Positions 42,340 through 51,165 of a stretch of DNA of 64,000 nucleotides are shown one piece after another (positions within the stretch are counted from its first letter, which is position 1; the number at the start of each line of letters is the position of its first letter). The notes beneath the pieces are model-generated. The model searched no databases, was not told where the DNA came from, and worked only from the letters and a program-made list of their open reading frames with translations. A program made the translations under genes and the position numbers. Origin of the DNA: an uncultured bacterium (GTDB lineage Bacteria > Actinomycetota > Coriobacteriia > Coriobacteriales > Coriobacteriaceae); assembly GCA_905215505.1 (NCBI GenBank), contig CAJMPU010000007.1:1-64000 (forward strand). Reading direction: 5' to 3'.

Positions 42340-43770
42340 ATGGCTCTTTGGGGCGGTCGTTTTGAGGCAGGCGTGGCCGAGGTCACGCAGGAGTTTGGCG
42401 CGTCGTTGCCGGTTGACAAACATCTCTATAAGCAGGATATCGCCGGATCTAAGGCACATGCCAAGATGCTGGCGGCCCAGGGCATTATCAGCGCCGAGGA
42501 CGAGCAGGCGATTGCCGAGGGCCTGACCGGAATCGAACAGGATATCGATGCCGGCAACTTCACCTTTGATATCAACGACGAGGACATTCATATGTCCATC
42601 GAAAGCGAGCTGACGCGTCGTATCGGCGAGGCTGGCAAGCGCTTGCATACTGGGCGTTCGCGCAACGACCAGGTGGCGACCGATACGCGCCTGGGCGTCA
42701 AGGCGCTGGCCAAGGAGCTCATGGAGGCCAATCTTGAGCTGCGCCATGTGCTGGTGGATGCGGCCAAGAAGTACGACAAGGTGATTCTTCCGGGCTACAC
42801 GCATATGCAGCACGCTCAGCCCGTGCTGCTCTCGCATCATCTGCTGGCGTATTCCTGGATGTTCGCGCGCGACTTTACGCGCCTGAAGGCCGCCTTTGAT
42901 GCCGCCGACAACTGCCCGCTGGGTGCTGCCGCGCTTGCCGGTACGAGCTATCCGCTCGATCGCCAGATGACGGCTGCCGAACTTGGCTTTGCGGGCGTGA
43001 TTCCCAACTCGCTCGATGCGGTTTCCGACCGTGATTTCCTGCTCGATCTGCATTACGCCGGATCCGTCATGGCGATGCACCTGTCGCGTCTTTCCGAGGA
43101 GATCGTGCTGTGGTCGAGCTCCGAATTTGGCTTTATCACGCTTTCAGACTCCTACTCCACCGGCTCGTCCATCATGCCGCAGAAGAAGAATCCCGACTTT
43201 GCCGAGCTTATCCGCGGTAAGAGCGGTCGCGTGTACGGCAACCTGATGCAGCTGCTGGTAACCATGAAGGGCCTGCCGCTCGCTTATAACAAGGACTTGC
43301 AGGAGGACAAGGAGGGCGCGCTCGATACCGCTCACACGCTCATGCAGTGCCTGTCCGTTATGGCCGGAATGATTTCGACCTGGACCGTCAACGAGGATGC
43401 CATGGCGCGCGAGTGCGGCGTGGGGCACCTTGCCGCCACCGATGTTGCCGATTACCTGGCAAAGCGCGGTCTACCGTTCCGCGAGGCACATGCCGTGGTG
43501 GGGCACCTGGTCCTGATGTGTGAGAAGCGCGGCTGCAATCTTGAGGACCTGCCGTTTGAGGTGTTCCAGGAGGCAAGCCCGCTCTTTGAGCGCGATATTA
43601 CCGAGGCGCTCGATATCCCGTCGATTGTCGCCGCGCGCACGACCGAGGGCGGTACCGCCCCTGCCGCCGTTGCCGTGCAGCTGCAGCGTGCCGAGGCGCA
43701 GCTCGTGGCCGACGAAGGCGTGTTTGGATCGCTAACCAAGGTTGTCGAGATGGGTCACGGGGCAAAGTAG
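42340..43770 (+). CDS. argH: Argininosuccinate lyase
   Basis: Splits argininosuccinate into arginine and fumarate. The fumarase/aspartase superfamily signature GSSIMPQKKNPD is intact, as are TGRSRNDQVATDTRL and GYTHMQHAQPVLLSHH with the catalytic His. The catalytic Ser is in the GSS loop. 476 residues. The ATG at 42340 follows AAAGGGG; a start at 42322 is also in frame. Together with argG it converts citrulline to arginine; no other arg genes are in the window. Confidence 0.97.
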   Translation: MALWGGRFEAGVAEVTQEFGASLPVDKHLYKQDIAGSKAHAKMLAAQGIISAEDEQAIAEGLTGIEQDIDAGNFTFDINDEDIHMSIESELTRRIGEAGKRLHTGRSRNDQVATDTRLGVKALAKELMEANLELRHVLVDAAKKYDKVILPGYTHMQHAQPVLLSHHLLAYSWMFARDFTRLKAAFDAADNCPLGAAALAGTSYPLDRQMTAAELGFAGVIPNSLDAVSDRDFLLDLHYAGSVMAMHLSRLSEEIVLWSSSEFGFITLSDSYSTGSSIMPQKKNPDFAELIRGKSGRVYGNLMQLLVTMKGLPLAYNKDLQEDKEGALDTAHTLMQCLSVMAGMISTWTVNEDAMARECGVGHLAATDVADYLAKRGLPFREAHAVVGHLVLMCEKRGCNLEDLPFEVFQEASPLFERDITEALDIPSIVAARTTEGGTAPAAVAVQLQRAEAQLVADEGVFGSLTKVVEMGHGAK

Positions 43771-44154
43771 AGGTTTGGCTGAAGACGTATTGTCCATTTA
43801 TTGATAAATCGTTTTAGCTTTACGGGCGTCTGCTGATGCGGGCGCCCCTATTTTGCTGCTATGGGGGAGGGGCTTGTCGAGAACTTCTGTAGGACCTTTG
43901 GGCAGGTTGTGAAGGGGGTACGTTCGCGGGTGGCAACCGACCGCCCGCTCTGTTCCATGTGGTTGATGAGCGGTCGGATGGTACTCTAATCGGGCTTCGA
44001 AACAGAAGTGACACATATGGAGCGCTTTAATAAATTGCTGCGTTTCAATAAACAGCTTTTTGTTTAACTGCAGCTAAAACTCTGTTACGATGCAGTCCAG
44101 GCGGGTGCCGGAATGGGACTTGGGCACGCGCGAACCTACTTGAAAGGCTACCTT
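43771..44154 (+). other. argH-ndk intergenic region
   Basis: No gene supported in 384 bases. It contains the argH terminator (43824-43855) and a hairpin CCGACCGC (43937-43944) with GCGGTCGG (43970-43977). An AT-rich stretch at 44020-44095 probably holds the ndk promoter; TACGAT near 44087 is a possible -10. Confidence 0.5.
43824..43855 (+). terminator. Terminator after argH
   Basis: GGGCGTCTGC pairs with GCGGGCGCCC through several G-U pairs around TGAT, followed by CTATTTTG. Confidence 0.7.
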
Positions 44155-44559
44155 ATGGCTATCGAGAAGACCTTCATCATGATTAAGCCCGACGCGGTGC
44201 GCGATCGCAAGATCGGCGAGATCGTTGCTCGTATTGAGCGTAGCGGCCTTGTCATCGAGCGCATGGAGATGACCACGCTCGAGCGCGCTACCGTCGAGGA
44301 GCACTACGCCCATCTGGCCGACAAGCCCTTCTTTGGCGGTCTCTGCGACTTTATGACGAGCGGTCCGGTCGTCAAGATGGTCGTTTCCGGTCTCTCCGCT
44401 GTTTCCAAGATGCGCACCCTTATGGGCGCTACCAACCCGCTTGATGCTGCGCCCGGCACCATCCGCGGCGACTTCGCCGTCGATGTCAACGCCAACGTGA
44501 TTCACGGCTCCGACTGCCTGGAGAACGCCGAGATCGAGATCAAGCGCTTCTTTGGCTAA
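44155..44559 (+). CDS. ndk: Nucleoside diphosphate kinase
   Basis: Equilibrates nucleoside di- and triphosphates. Near-complete family sequence: TFIMIKPDAVRDRKIGEI at the start, GLCDFMTSGPVVKMV, TNPLDAAPGTIRGDF and the active-site His in NVIHGSDCLENAE near residue 115. 134 residues. The start at 44155 (MAIEKT) follows GAAAGG; an in-frame upstream ATG at 44113 is not used. Confidence 0.97.
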   Translation: MAIEKTFIMIKPDAVRDRKIGEIVARIERSGLVIERMEMTTLERATVEEHYAHLADKPFFGGLCDFMTSGPVVKMVVSGLSAVSKMRTLMGATNPLDAAPGTIRGDFAVDVNANVIHGSDCLENAEIEIKRFFG

Positions 44560-44599
44560 ACCAGCTTTGACTCCTTAAAGCTGTTAGCGTGTGGCTTGG

Positions 44600-44633
44600 G
44601 CGCCGCGGAACTCCATCCGCGGCGCTCTTTTTA
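44600..44633 (+). terminator. Intrinsic terminator after ndk
   Basis: GCGCCGCGGA pairs exactly with TCCGCGGCGC, followed by TCTTTTT. Confidence 0.92.
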
Positions 44634-44650
44634 TTCAAAAAGCTACTAAG

Positions 44651-44689
44651 AAGGGGCCCGCTCGGACATGTGCTCCGAGCGGGCCCCTT
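44651..44689. terminator. Perfect 16-bp palindrome between ndk and rpiB
   Basis: AAGGGGCCCGCTCGGA (44651-44666) pairs exactly with 44674-44689. It lies between convergent genes, 27 bases before the rpiB stop, and probably ends the - strand transcript. Confidence 0.75.
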
Positions 44690-44715
44690 GCTGTTGGCAT
44701 GTGGCGCTGAGCGGC

Positions 44716-45183
44716 TTAGGCCTCGTCGACGACCTTAAGGCCGCGGGTCTGGTCGATCTCGTTGAGGAGGTTGACGCGACGCTCGTGGCGGCCGCCCTCG
44801 AACTCGGCGTCGAGCCACTCGTCGACGATCATCTTAGCGAGCTCGGAGCCAACGACGCGGGCGCCAAAGGCGAGCACGTTGGTGTTGTTGTGCATGCGGG
44901 AGAGCTTGGCGCTGAAGGGCTCGGAGCACACGACGGCGCGTACGCCCTCGACCTTGTTGGCAGCCAGGCTGATCCCGACGCCGGTACCGCAGATCAGGAT
45001 GCCCAGGTCGACGTCGCCGTTGGCAACGGCCTTACCCACCTTGTAGCCGGCGATGGGGTAGTCAAAGCTCTCGGAGGTGTCGGTGCCAAAGTTCACGACC
45101 TCGCAGCCGCGCTCCTTCAGGTGCTCGGAAATGATGTTCTTGAGCTCGACGGCGGCGTGGTCGTTACCGATACCGATCTTCAT
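44716..45183 (-). CDS. rpiB: Ribose 5-phosphate isomerase B
   Basis: Interconverts ribose 5-phosphate and ribulose 5-phosphate. RpiB/LacAB fold: MKIGIGNDHAAVELK at the start and the active-site Cys in ICGTGVGISLAANK. The phosphate-binding RMHNNTNVLAFGARVVG follows. 155 residues. The start at 45183 has AGAGAGGA upstream; a longer frame on this strand is not coding. Confidence 0.95.
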   Translation of the reverse strand: MKIGIGNDHAAVELKNIISEHLKERGCEVVNFGTDTSESFDYPIAGYKVGKAVANGDVDLGILICGTGVGISLAANKVEGVRAVVCSEPFSAKLSRMHNNTNVLAFGARVVGSELAKMIVDEWLDAEFEGGRHERRVNLLNEIDQTRGLKVVDEA

Positions 45184-45454
45184 AGATGGTTCCTCTCTGG
45201 TCTGTGCGGCGCAAATGCTAAAGGTGTTTACCGCGTTCGACTGCATGATAGCGCGACTTTTGTGTAAACGCTCGGGCGTTTTTTGATCAAACGCTTTAGC
45301 AGGCAACAAGACCCGCTTTTCATGAATGAATGCCGCCAGTTTGTGCTTGAGCGCCGTCCGCCGGAACCATGGTTGCGGTTTTTGATGCATTGTTATCAAA
45401 TAAAGGAGCCAACTTTTTTGAGAGTCCAGCCCGTTATGCAAGCAGGAGATACCT
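45184..45454. other. rpiB-cyuA divergent region
   Basis: Both promoters must lie in these 271 bases. Two palindromes could be operators: TTTGATCAAA at 45282-45291 and TTGAT-N8-ATCAA at about 45387-45404. The second lies 50 bases before cyuA. Confidence 0.45.
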
Positions 45455-46774
45455 ATGCCTACCGATTCCATCCGTGATGCCGCGTTTTGCGATGTTTTGA
45501 ACCGCGAGCTTGTCTGTGCACTCGGCTGCACCGAGCCCATTGCCGTTGCCTATGCAGCGGCGCTGGCGAGCCAGACGCTCGGTTGCGAACCCGATCATAT
45601 GGATGTTGCCTGCTCGGGCAACATTATCAAGAACGTTAAGAGCGTGACCGTGCCCAACTCGGGCGGTATGCACGGTATTGAAGCCGCGGCCGTGCTGGGT
45701 GCCGTGGGCGGCGACGCTAAGAGCGCGCTCGAGGTGCTCGAGAGCGTTAACGATGAAGACCGCGCTCGCGTGGCCGAGCTCCTCGCCGACGCTGGCTACT
45801 GCGATGTGTCGCTTGTCGAGGGTGTGCCCAACCTCTACATCAAGGTGACTGCGACGGCCGGGGGCCATACCGCGGTCGTCGAGATTACCGATCACCACAC
45901 TAATGTCACGTGCCATACGCTCGATGGTATTCCGGTATGCGGCAAGTCGGCGGGGGAGTGCGCCGCCTGCGCCGAGCGCGTGGTGGCCGAGCGTGCGGCA
46001 GATAACGCCGATACGCCCATGTCCATTGATTCCATCATCGACTTTATCGAGGACGGTGACATTGAGGGCGCCCGCGCTGCCGTTGAGCGTCAGATTGAGC
46101 TGAATGGCGCAATCAGTGCCGAGGGCCTTGCGCACGCTTGGGGCGCCGAGGTGGGTCGTACGCTGCTGGGTGCTCGTGCCGATGACGTCGCCTGCCGTGC
46201 CCGTGCCCGTGCGGCCGCCGGGTCCGACGCCCGCATGAACGGTTGCGCGCTGCCGGTCGCCATTGTGTGCGGCTCGGGCAATCAGGGCATTACCTGCGCA
46301 CTGCCCGTCATGGAGTATGCCGAGTACCTGCGCTGCGACCACGAGCGTCTGGTGCGCGCCGTGATGCTGTCCGATCTTATCGCCGTGCATATCAAGAGCT
46401 ATATTGGTGCGCTTTCGGCGTTTTGCGGTGCTATTTGCGCCGCGTGCGGCGCCGGCGCTGCGATTACCTGGCTGTGCGGTGGCACGCGCGAGCAGATTGG
46501 CGCGACGGTCTCGAATACGCTCGGTAACGTGGGCGGCATCGTGTGCGACGGCGCCAAGGCGAGCTGTGCCGCCAAGATCTCGGCTGCCGTCGATGCAGCG
46601 ATTCTGGGCCATGATATGGCCATGCAGGGTCGCGGCTTCCGCGCCGGCGAGGGCCTGATCCAAGATACCGTTGAGCAGACAATCGCCAGTATGGGCTACG
46701 TAGGCCGTGTGGGCATGAAAGATACCGACGTCGAGATCCTCAACATCATGATCGGCAAGACTCGAGTGTGCTAG
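45455..46774 (+). CDS. cyuA: L-cysteine desulfidase family protein (CyuA/YhaM, UPF0597)
   Basis: Oxygen-sensitive iron-sulfur enzyme that degrades L-cysteine to pyruvate, ammonia and sulfide. The N-terminal ALGCTEPIAVAYA holds the first cluster Cys; CSGNIIKNVKSVTVPN and GHTAVVEITD lie in the substrate domain. The C-terminal half has CGSGNQGI and the Cys-rich GAICAACGAGAAI, likely cluster ligands. 439 residues, normal. AGGAG precedes the ATG. Sulfide production fits a gut anaerobe. It could also be called a serine dehydratase alpha-like protein. Confidence 0.88.
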   Translation: MPTDSIRDAAFCDVLNRELVCALGCTEPIAVAYAAALASQTLGCEPDHMDVACSGNIIKNVKSVTVPNSGGMHGIEAAAVLGAVGGDAKSALEVLESVNDEDRARVAELLADAGYCDVSLVEGVPNLYIKVTATAGGHTAVVEITDHHTNVTCHTLDGIPVCGKSAGECAACAERVVAERAADNADTPMSIDSIIDFIEDGDIEGARAAVERQIELNGAISAEGLAHAWGAEVGRTLLGARADDVACRARARAAAGSDARMNGCALPVAIVCGSGNQGITCALPVMEYAEYLRCDHERLVRAVMLSDLIAVHIKSYIGALSAFCGAICAACGAGAAITWLCGGTREQIGATVSNTLGNVGGIVCDGAKASCAAKISAAVDAAILGHDMAMQGRGFRAGEGLIQDTVEQTIASMGYVGRVGMKDTDVEILNIMIGKTRVC

Positions 46775-47529
46775 GACAGTTCGTCGGCTACTTGGTGTTC
46801 GTAGAAGGCTTCTACTACGGCGTTAAAGTCGCGGGCGAAGCCTTCCATGGTTCCGCGCCAGGTGACTCGGTTGGGCTTGCCCTGGCCTACATAGGCAGTC
46901 TGAATGCCGCAGGCGGGACTAGGGAAGTCGCGTTTGGGATCGTTGCCCACCATAAGGACCTCGTGCGGTTCGAGTCCCATCACCTGAAGCTGCTCTAGAT
47001 AGTAGGTGGCATCAGGCTTGCAGCGGGTGGCGTTTCCCATGTGCGTGACGAGCTCAAAGGGGGCGTCGGCCAGGTCGCCCCAACCCATGCGGCACTCGAT
47101 GGCCCCCTGCGGAAAGCTGGGGTTGGTAAAGAGCGCGCAGCGCAGCCCTGCGTCCTGTACGGTCTGAAGCGCGGCGTGTGCGCCCGGCATGGCATGGGCG
47201 TTGATGAGTTCGTCATTCTTGTACGGAAGAACTTCGCGGTCGTAGTAGGTAAACGCCTCGTAGATAAGTGGGTCCGAGAGGCAAATGCCGCATCGGCGCT
47301 CGACCTCTTCTTGGTAAAACTCAAGATTGGTGCGATTGTCCGTGCTGCTGCGGCGATTGGCGTTGAGGTCGACCAGGATGGTGCCGAGGCGTGCCATCGT
47401 GCCACCGCGGCTGCGGCGCCCGATATCCGCGAGCATCGAAGAGACATCCTTAAAATATCGAAGGATGAACGCGTTGAGGTTGATGCTAAGAAGCGTTTCG
47501 TCCATATCGAAAACGACTGCTTTGAGCAC
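46771..47529 (-). CDS. HAD family hydrolase
   Basis: Haloacid-dehalogenase hydrolase with an alpha-helical cap. Motif I is VVFDMDETLLSIN, motif II has LFTNPSF, and motif III/IV is CKPDATYYLEQL followed by MVGNDPKRDF. I start at the GTG at 47529, which has GAAAGGTG upstream and begins three residues before motif I. Longer frames add unrelated sequence. 252 residues. The stop overlaps the convergent cyuA stop by four bases, so the two have no terminator between them. Substrate unknown. Confidence 0.85.
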   Translation of the reverse strand: MLKAVVFDMDETLLSINLNAFILRYFKDVSSMLADIGRRSRGGTMARLGTILVDLNANRRSSTDNRTNLEFYQEEVERRCGICLSDPLIYEAFTYYDREVLPYKNDELINAHAMPGAHAALQTVQDAGLRCALFTNPSFPQGAIECRMGWGDLADAPFELVTHMGNATRCKPDATYYLEQLQVMGLEPHEVLMVGNDPKRDFPSPACGIQTAYVGQGKPNRVTWRGTMEGFARDFNAVVEAFYEHQVADELS

Positions 47530-47844
47530 GCGGGCACCTTTCTCGAAAAATCGATCTAGAATCGTTGGCTCCGGATACTTTACCCCAAAGCCGAATGCCT
47601 GGCTGGTTATCGTCAAGTTGCGGAGACGTGTGTTCATAAGATTACGAAAAAGTCTCCACACGAGTAAAAAATCGCAGTTCACGCTTGAAATCGAACTCAT
47701 TTCCCCGTAACCTATACGAACGTGATTGCATAAGCGTCACATTAGTATCTGTCGGCTCCCGAGTGTTCCTAAACGTTGTGTGCTTGTCGCACCCTTCTGT
47801 AGGTCCTAGCAATCGGGGCCCCGTAGTTCGAAAGGGGTCCACCT
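47530..47844. other. Region between the HAD gene and rpsA
   Basis: No gene. It holds the divergent HAD promoter and the rpsA promoter and leader. The last 40 bases can fold so that GGGGCCCC (about 47815-47822) covers the rpsA ribosome site AAAGGGG, a possible autoregulatory structure. Confidence 0.45.
47685..47713 (+). promoter_or_regulatory. Candidate rpsA promoter
   Basis: TTGAAA (47685-47690) and TAACCT (47708-47713) are separated by exactly 17 bases. Confidence 0.5.
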
Positions 47845-49011
47845 TTGAGTGAGATTCAGAACTCGTCCATTTTCTCTCTTGACGATGTCAACGAGGAGGA
47901 GATGAACAACCTCATCGACGGTACGATTACCGACTTTGATGAGGGCGATCTCGTTAACGGCACTGTCGTTAAGATCGAGCATGACGAGGTGCTCGTTGAC
48001 ATCGGATTCAAGTCCGAGGGCGTTATCCCGGTCCGCGAGCTGTCCATCCGCAAGGACGCTAACCCTGCAGACATCGTTGCACTCGGTGATCCCATCGAGG
48101 CCCTCGTTCTCCAGAAGGAGGACAAGGACGGTCGTCTGGTCCTGTCCAAGAAGCGTGCCGAGTACGAGCGTGCTTGGAACCGCATCGAGGAGAAGTTCAA
48201 CTCCGGCGAGAACGTCGAGGGCGAGGTTATCGAGGTTGTCAAGGGCGGCCTGATCCTCGACATCGGCCTGCGTGGCTTCCTGCCCGCTTCCCTCGTCGAC
48301 CTCCGTCGCGTCAAGGACCTCACCTCCTACATGGGCACCCGCATCGAGGCTCGCGTCATCGAGATGGACCGCAACCGCAACAACGTCGTCCTCTCCCGTC
48401 GCGTCGTGCTCGAGGAGTCCCGTAAGGCCGAGCGTTCCGAGATCCTGTCCAAGCTCAAGTCTGGCATGCGTCTCCAGGGCACCGTTTCCTCCATCGTCGA
48501 CTTCGGCGCCTTCGTCGACCTCGGCGGTATCGACGGCCTCATCCACATCTCCGAGCTCTCCTGGAACCACGTCAACCATCCTTCCGAGGTTGTCAAGGTC
48601 GGCCAGGAGGTCGAGGTCGAGGTTCTCGACGTCGATCTCAACCGCGAGCGCATCTCCCTGGGTCTCAAGCAGACCACCGAGGATCCGTGGCGCGCACTGG
48701 TCAAGAAGTATCCCGTCGGCGCTATCGTCGAGGGCACTGTGACCAAGCTTGTCCCGTTCGGCGCTTTCGTCGATCTGGGCGAGGGCATCGAGGGCCTGGT
48801 GCACATCTCCGAGATGGCCAACAAGCACGTCGATCAGCCTTCTCAGGTCACCCACGTGGGCGACAAGGTTCAGGTCAAGGTCATGGAGATCGACCTCGAC
48901 CGTCGTCGTATCTCCCTGTCCATGAAGTCCGCTGCTGAGACTCTGGGCGTCGAGATCGAGGTTACCCCGCTGCCTTCCGAGAAGAAGGACGAGGAGACTG
49001 ACGCCGAGTAA
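47845..49011 (+). CDS. rpsA: 30S ribosomal protein S1
   Basis: RNA-binding ribosomal protein that helps mRNA docking. Four S1 domains follow one another at about residues 33-105, 120-185, 207-275 and 292-360, each with the G-x-V-x-x-(V/I) start and the (V/I)xLSxK-like end. The third and fourth have DFGAFVDLGGIDGLIHISELSW and FGAFVDLGEGIEGLVHISEM. 388 residues; six-domain forms are longer. It starts at TTG 47845 after AAAGGGG at seven bases. The C-terminus is acidic. Confidence 0.95.
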   Translation: MSEIQNSSIFSLDDVNEEEMNNLIDGTITDFDEGDLVNGTVVKIEHDEVLVDIGFKSEGVIPVRELSIRKDANPADIVALGDPIEALVLQKEDKDGRLVLSKKRAEYERAWNRIEEKFNSGENVEGEVIEVVKGGLILDIGLRGFLPASLVDLRRVKDLTSYMGTRIEARVIEMDRNRNNVVLSRRVVLEESRKAERSEILSKLKSGMRLQGTVSSIVDFGAFVDLGGIDGLIHISELSWNHVNHPSEVVKVGQEVEVEVLDVDLNRERISLGLKQTTEDPWRALVKKYPVGAIVEGTVTKLVPFGAFVDLGEGIEGLVHISEMANKHVDQPSQVTHVGDKVQVKVMEIDLDRRRISLSMKSAAETLGVEIEVTPLPSEKKDEETDAE

Positions 49012-49336
49012 ATCGGTTTGACGATCACTTGTTTTAAGGGATCCGTCCGTAATGGACGGGTCCCTTTTTGCATTTGGCACCGAGATGCGCAATGCTGCCG
49101 GGCTGTCCACAGGCTATTGAATTGTCGGTGCATGAAAAAAGCCGACATCCCGCCTCGGGGAGGAGGCGGGAACGCACCGAGTAGACGGAGGGGTGCGGAG
49201 CGCGGTCGCGTCTCGACTGACAACGTTGCCCATCGACGGGATTATTGTAGCGCATGGGCGCTTCTTGGTTTATCGTGTCGAGCGCTTGTGTTGTGCCGTT
49301 GCCTGTGGCAGCGGTGTGCTACACTCTTGCACTGCT
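49012..49336. other. Region between rpsA and the RNase P RNA gene
   Basis: No protein gene. It contains the rpsA terminator, a GC-rich hairpin (CCCGCCTC with GAGGCGGG near 49150-49172) and the rnpB promoter (TACACT at 49320-49325). On the - strand a TACAAT hexamer lies around 49237-49242 and a T-run just past the hairpin, so an antisense transcript is conceivable. Confidence 0.5.
49036..49069 (+). terminator. Intrinsic terminator after rpsA
   Basis: AAGGGATCCGTCC pairs with GGACGGGTCCCTT (one G-U), followed by TTTTTG. Confidence 0.92.
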
Positions 49337-49692
49337 GAGTGGGCCAGACGGTCGCGCGATGTACTGCTTGCGGTACGCGTGAGGAAAGTCCGGGCTCCAG
49401 AGGGCGGGATGCCGGCTAACGGCCGGGCGGAGTGATCCGACGGAAAGCGCCGCAGAAAAGAAGACTCCCACCTGCGTCGCAAGGCGTAAAGGGAAAAGCT
49501 GAAACGGTGGTGTAAGAGACCACCAGCGTCGTGGCAACACGGCGGCTTGGCAAGCCCCATCCGGAGCAAGCGCGAATAGGAACGCTATGGGCCGGCCCGG
49601 TCCGCGTTCGGGTAGCGTGCGTGGAGCTGCACGGTAACGTGCAGACAAGATAAATGACCGTTCACGACAGAACCCGGCTTACAGGCCCACTT
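49337..49692 (+). ncRNA. rnpB: RNase P RNA (class A)
   Basis: Catalytic RNA that matures tRNA 5' ends. The conserved cores are present: GAGGAAAGTCCGGGCTCC at 49381-49398 and ACAGAACCCGGCTTACA before the 3' end. The terminal helix P1 pairs GAGTGGGCC (49337-49345) with GGCCCACTT (49684-49692). The internal AGAAAAGAAGAC and GAAACGGTGGTGTAAGAGACCACC elements fit class A. The promoter -10 (TACACT) ends 11 bases upstream. The ends are set from P1 and may differ by a few bases. Confidence 0.95.
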
Positions 49693-49781
49693 GGCATTTT
49701 TGTTACCCTGACAATCGGTACGGCCTTTGCCGTATTATTGAGGCTGTTTGTTGCTGCGCTTTATTTTGTTGAGGGGCTTTG

Positions 49782-50417
49782 TTGGACAGCTATTTTACTC
49801 TGCAATCGAATATTGAGGTTTCGGGCGAGTTTGTGGACCGCAAGAGCCGGTTTATTGCCCAGCTGGTCCATATTGAGTCCGAGGACGAGGCGAATGCCTT
49901 TATCGAGATGGTTCGCAAGCGTCATTATGACGCTCGACACAATGTTCCCGCGTGGATTTTGGTCGATGGACGCGAGCGCCAGAGCGATGATGGTGAACCG
50001 AGCCGCACGAGTGGTATGCCGACGCTCGAGGTGCTGCGCGGTGCGGGGCTCAAAAATGTTTGCTGCGTAGTGACACGCTATTTTGGTGGTACGTTGTTGG
50101 GACCTGGTGGCTTGGTACGCGCCTATACCGCGGCGACGCAGACGGCGGTGGCTGCGGCTCAGGAAGCCGGGCAGATCGTTGAGATGACGAGCGTCGTGCC
50201 GGTTGATGTGCGTGTGGCCTATCCGCAGTATGAGCAAGTGCTTCGTTTGGCCCAGGATTCGGATGCCAAGGTTTCGGATACCGATTACGCGGATGCCGTG
50301 ACGATTCATTTGGTGTTTAAGGCGGGGGAGCAGGAGCCGTTTTGCGTTAAGATGCGCGAGCTTATGGCGGGGCGTGAGGAGATTGAGGTCAGCGCTCCCG
50401 AGTTTGCTGAGTTCTAA
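49782..50417 (+). CDS. YigZ/IMPACT family protein
   Basis: Two-domain protein of the UPF0029/IMPACT family, conserved but of unclear role (a nucleic-acid or ribosome-associated function is suggested for relatives). The N-terminal domain has the signature RKSRFIAQL, KRHYDARHNVPAWIL and DDGEPSRTSGMPTLEVL, then TRYFGGTLLGPGGLVRAY. The C-terminal ferredoxin-like domain begins near residue 135. 211 residues. Start at TTG 49782 (or 49779) after GAGGGG. It follows rnpB directly. Confidence 0.9.
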   Translation: MDSYFTLQSNIEVSGEFVDRKSRFIAQLVHIESEDEANAFIEMVRKRHYDARHNVPAWILVDGRERQSDDGEPSRTSGMPTLEVLRGAGLKNVCCVVTRYFGGTLLGPGGLVRAYTAATQTAVAAAQEAGQIVEMTSVVPVDVRVAYPQYEQVLRLAQDSDAKVSDTDYADAVTIHLVFKAGEQEPFCVKMRELMAGREEIEVSAPEFAEF

Positions 50418-50419
50418 CG

Positions 50420-50468
50420 ACGACGGCCGGCGTGCTTTTGGATGAATCCCAAGCGCGCCGGCCGTCGT
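50420..50468. terminator. Bidirectional terminator
   Basis: ACGACGGCCGGCGTGCTT (50420-50437) pairs with 50451-50468 through 18 pairs (one G-U), followed by TTTA on the + side. It lies between the convergent YigZ and C_GCAxxG genes. Confidence 0.85.
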
Positions 50469-50484
50469 TTTATGTTGTCGCCGT

Positions 50485-50931
50485 TTACTCGGCGAGCTGC
50501 TTTAGCACATCGCAGGCGATGTCGACGGCGTCGTCGATGCAGCCGGGGCAGCTGCGGAGCGGACCCTGGTCCGATCCGACGCCTTTGAGCGTGCCGCAGA
50601 CGGTCGTGGTGTTCTTCTCGCCAAAGCGCTTGGCAATCTCGCGCGACAGCTTGTAGGTCTGGCCCTTGGTCTTGGGGTTCTCCATACCATCGCTCATCAC
50701 AAAGCCCATGATGGCCACGGCGCCCGAGATGGCGCCGCAGGTCTCGGTCATGCCGCCCATGCCGGCGCCAAAGCCCTCGGTGAGGGTAAAGGCGATCTGG
50801 GGGTCGAGCCCCACAGCGGGCGCGAGCGTGCAAGCGACAGCCTGGGCGCAGTTAAAGCCGCGGGCGTGGTACTCGGCAGCCTGAGCCTGGCAGGCGGCAG
50901 TGTTGAGCTGGGTGGTATCGATCTGCTTCAT
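50485..50931 (-). CDS. C_GCAxxG_C_C family redox protein
   Basis: Small cysteine-rich protein of the family named for its conserved C-GCAxxG-C-C pattern. The cysteines lie in GFNCAQAVAC, GGMTETCGAISGA, TVCGTLKG and CPGCIDDAVDIAC. Members are thought to bind a metal or iron-sulfur centre and occur in anaerobes; a precise function is not established. 148 residues from the ATG at 50931, which has AAGGAGACA upstream; in-frame starts at 50949 and 51021 lack as good a site. Confidence 0.85.
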   Translation of the reverse strand: MKQIDTTQLNTAACQAQAAEYHARGFNCAQAVACTLAPAVGLDPQIAFTLTEGFGAGMGGMTETCGAISGAVAIMGFVMSDGMENPKTKGQTYKLSREIAKRFGEKNTTTVCGTLKGVGSDQGPLRSCPGCIDDAVDIACDVLKQLAE

Positions 50932-51047
50932 CGTTGTCTCCTTGTTCATGGTGTACCCGCCTATGGTACCCTTGCCGGCGCATTCGCTTATCGAGACCGC
51001 AGTGCATATCTCATTGTTTTTCGCCATCGAACACTTTCTTAAGATTT

Positions 51048-51076
51048 GGGACAAATAAACCTGATTAATTTGTCCC
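51048..51076. promoter_or_regulatory. Palindromic operator-like site between divergent genes
   Basis: GGGACAAAT and ATTTGTCCC are exact inverted copies 11 bases apart, midway between the C_GCAxxG gene and metY. The size and symmetry fit a dimeric repressor site. Confidence 0.5.
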
Positions 51077-51165
51077 ATAACCTATCGGCGGGATGGGTTG
51101 AGAGGGGTGCGGGGTAGCGGTATCGTGAACCGAATAAAAACAAAACCCAAGTAAGGGAGTTGGAT

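Noticed and set aside
43798..44016. 72-codon - strand frame after argH
   Set aside because: Composition (His/Pro/Thr-rich) is not protein-like here, there is no ribosome site, and it spans the argH terminator hairpin.
51077..51165. SAM riboswitch before metY
   Set aside because: No SAM-I/II/IV-type conserved core is visible; the region holds only a purine-rich leader.
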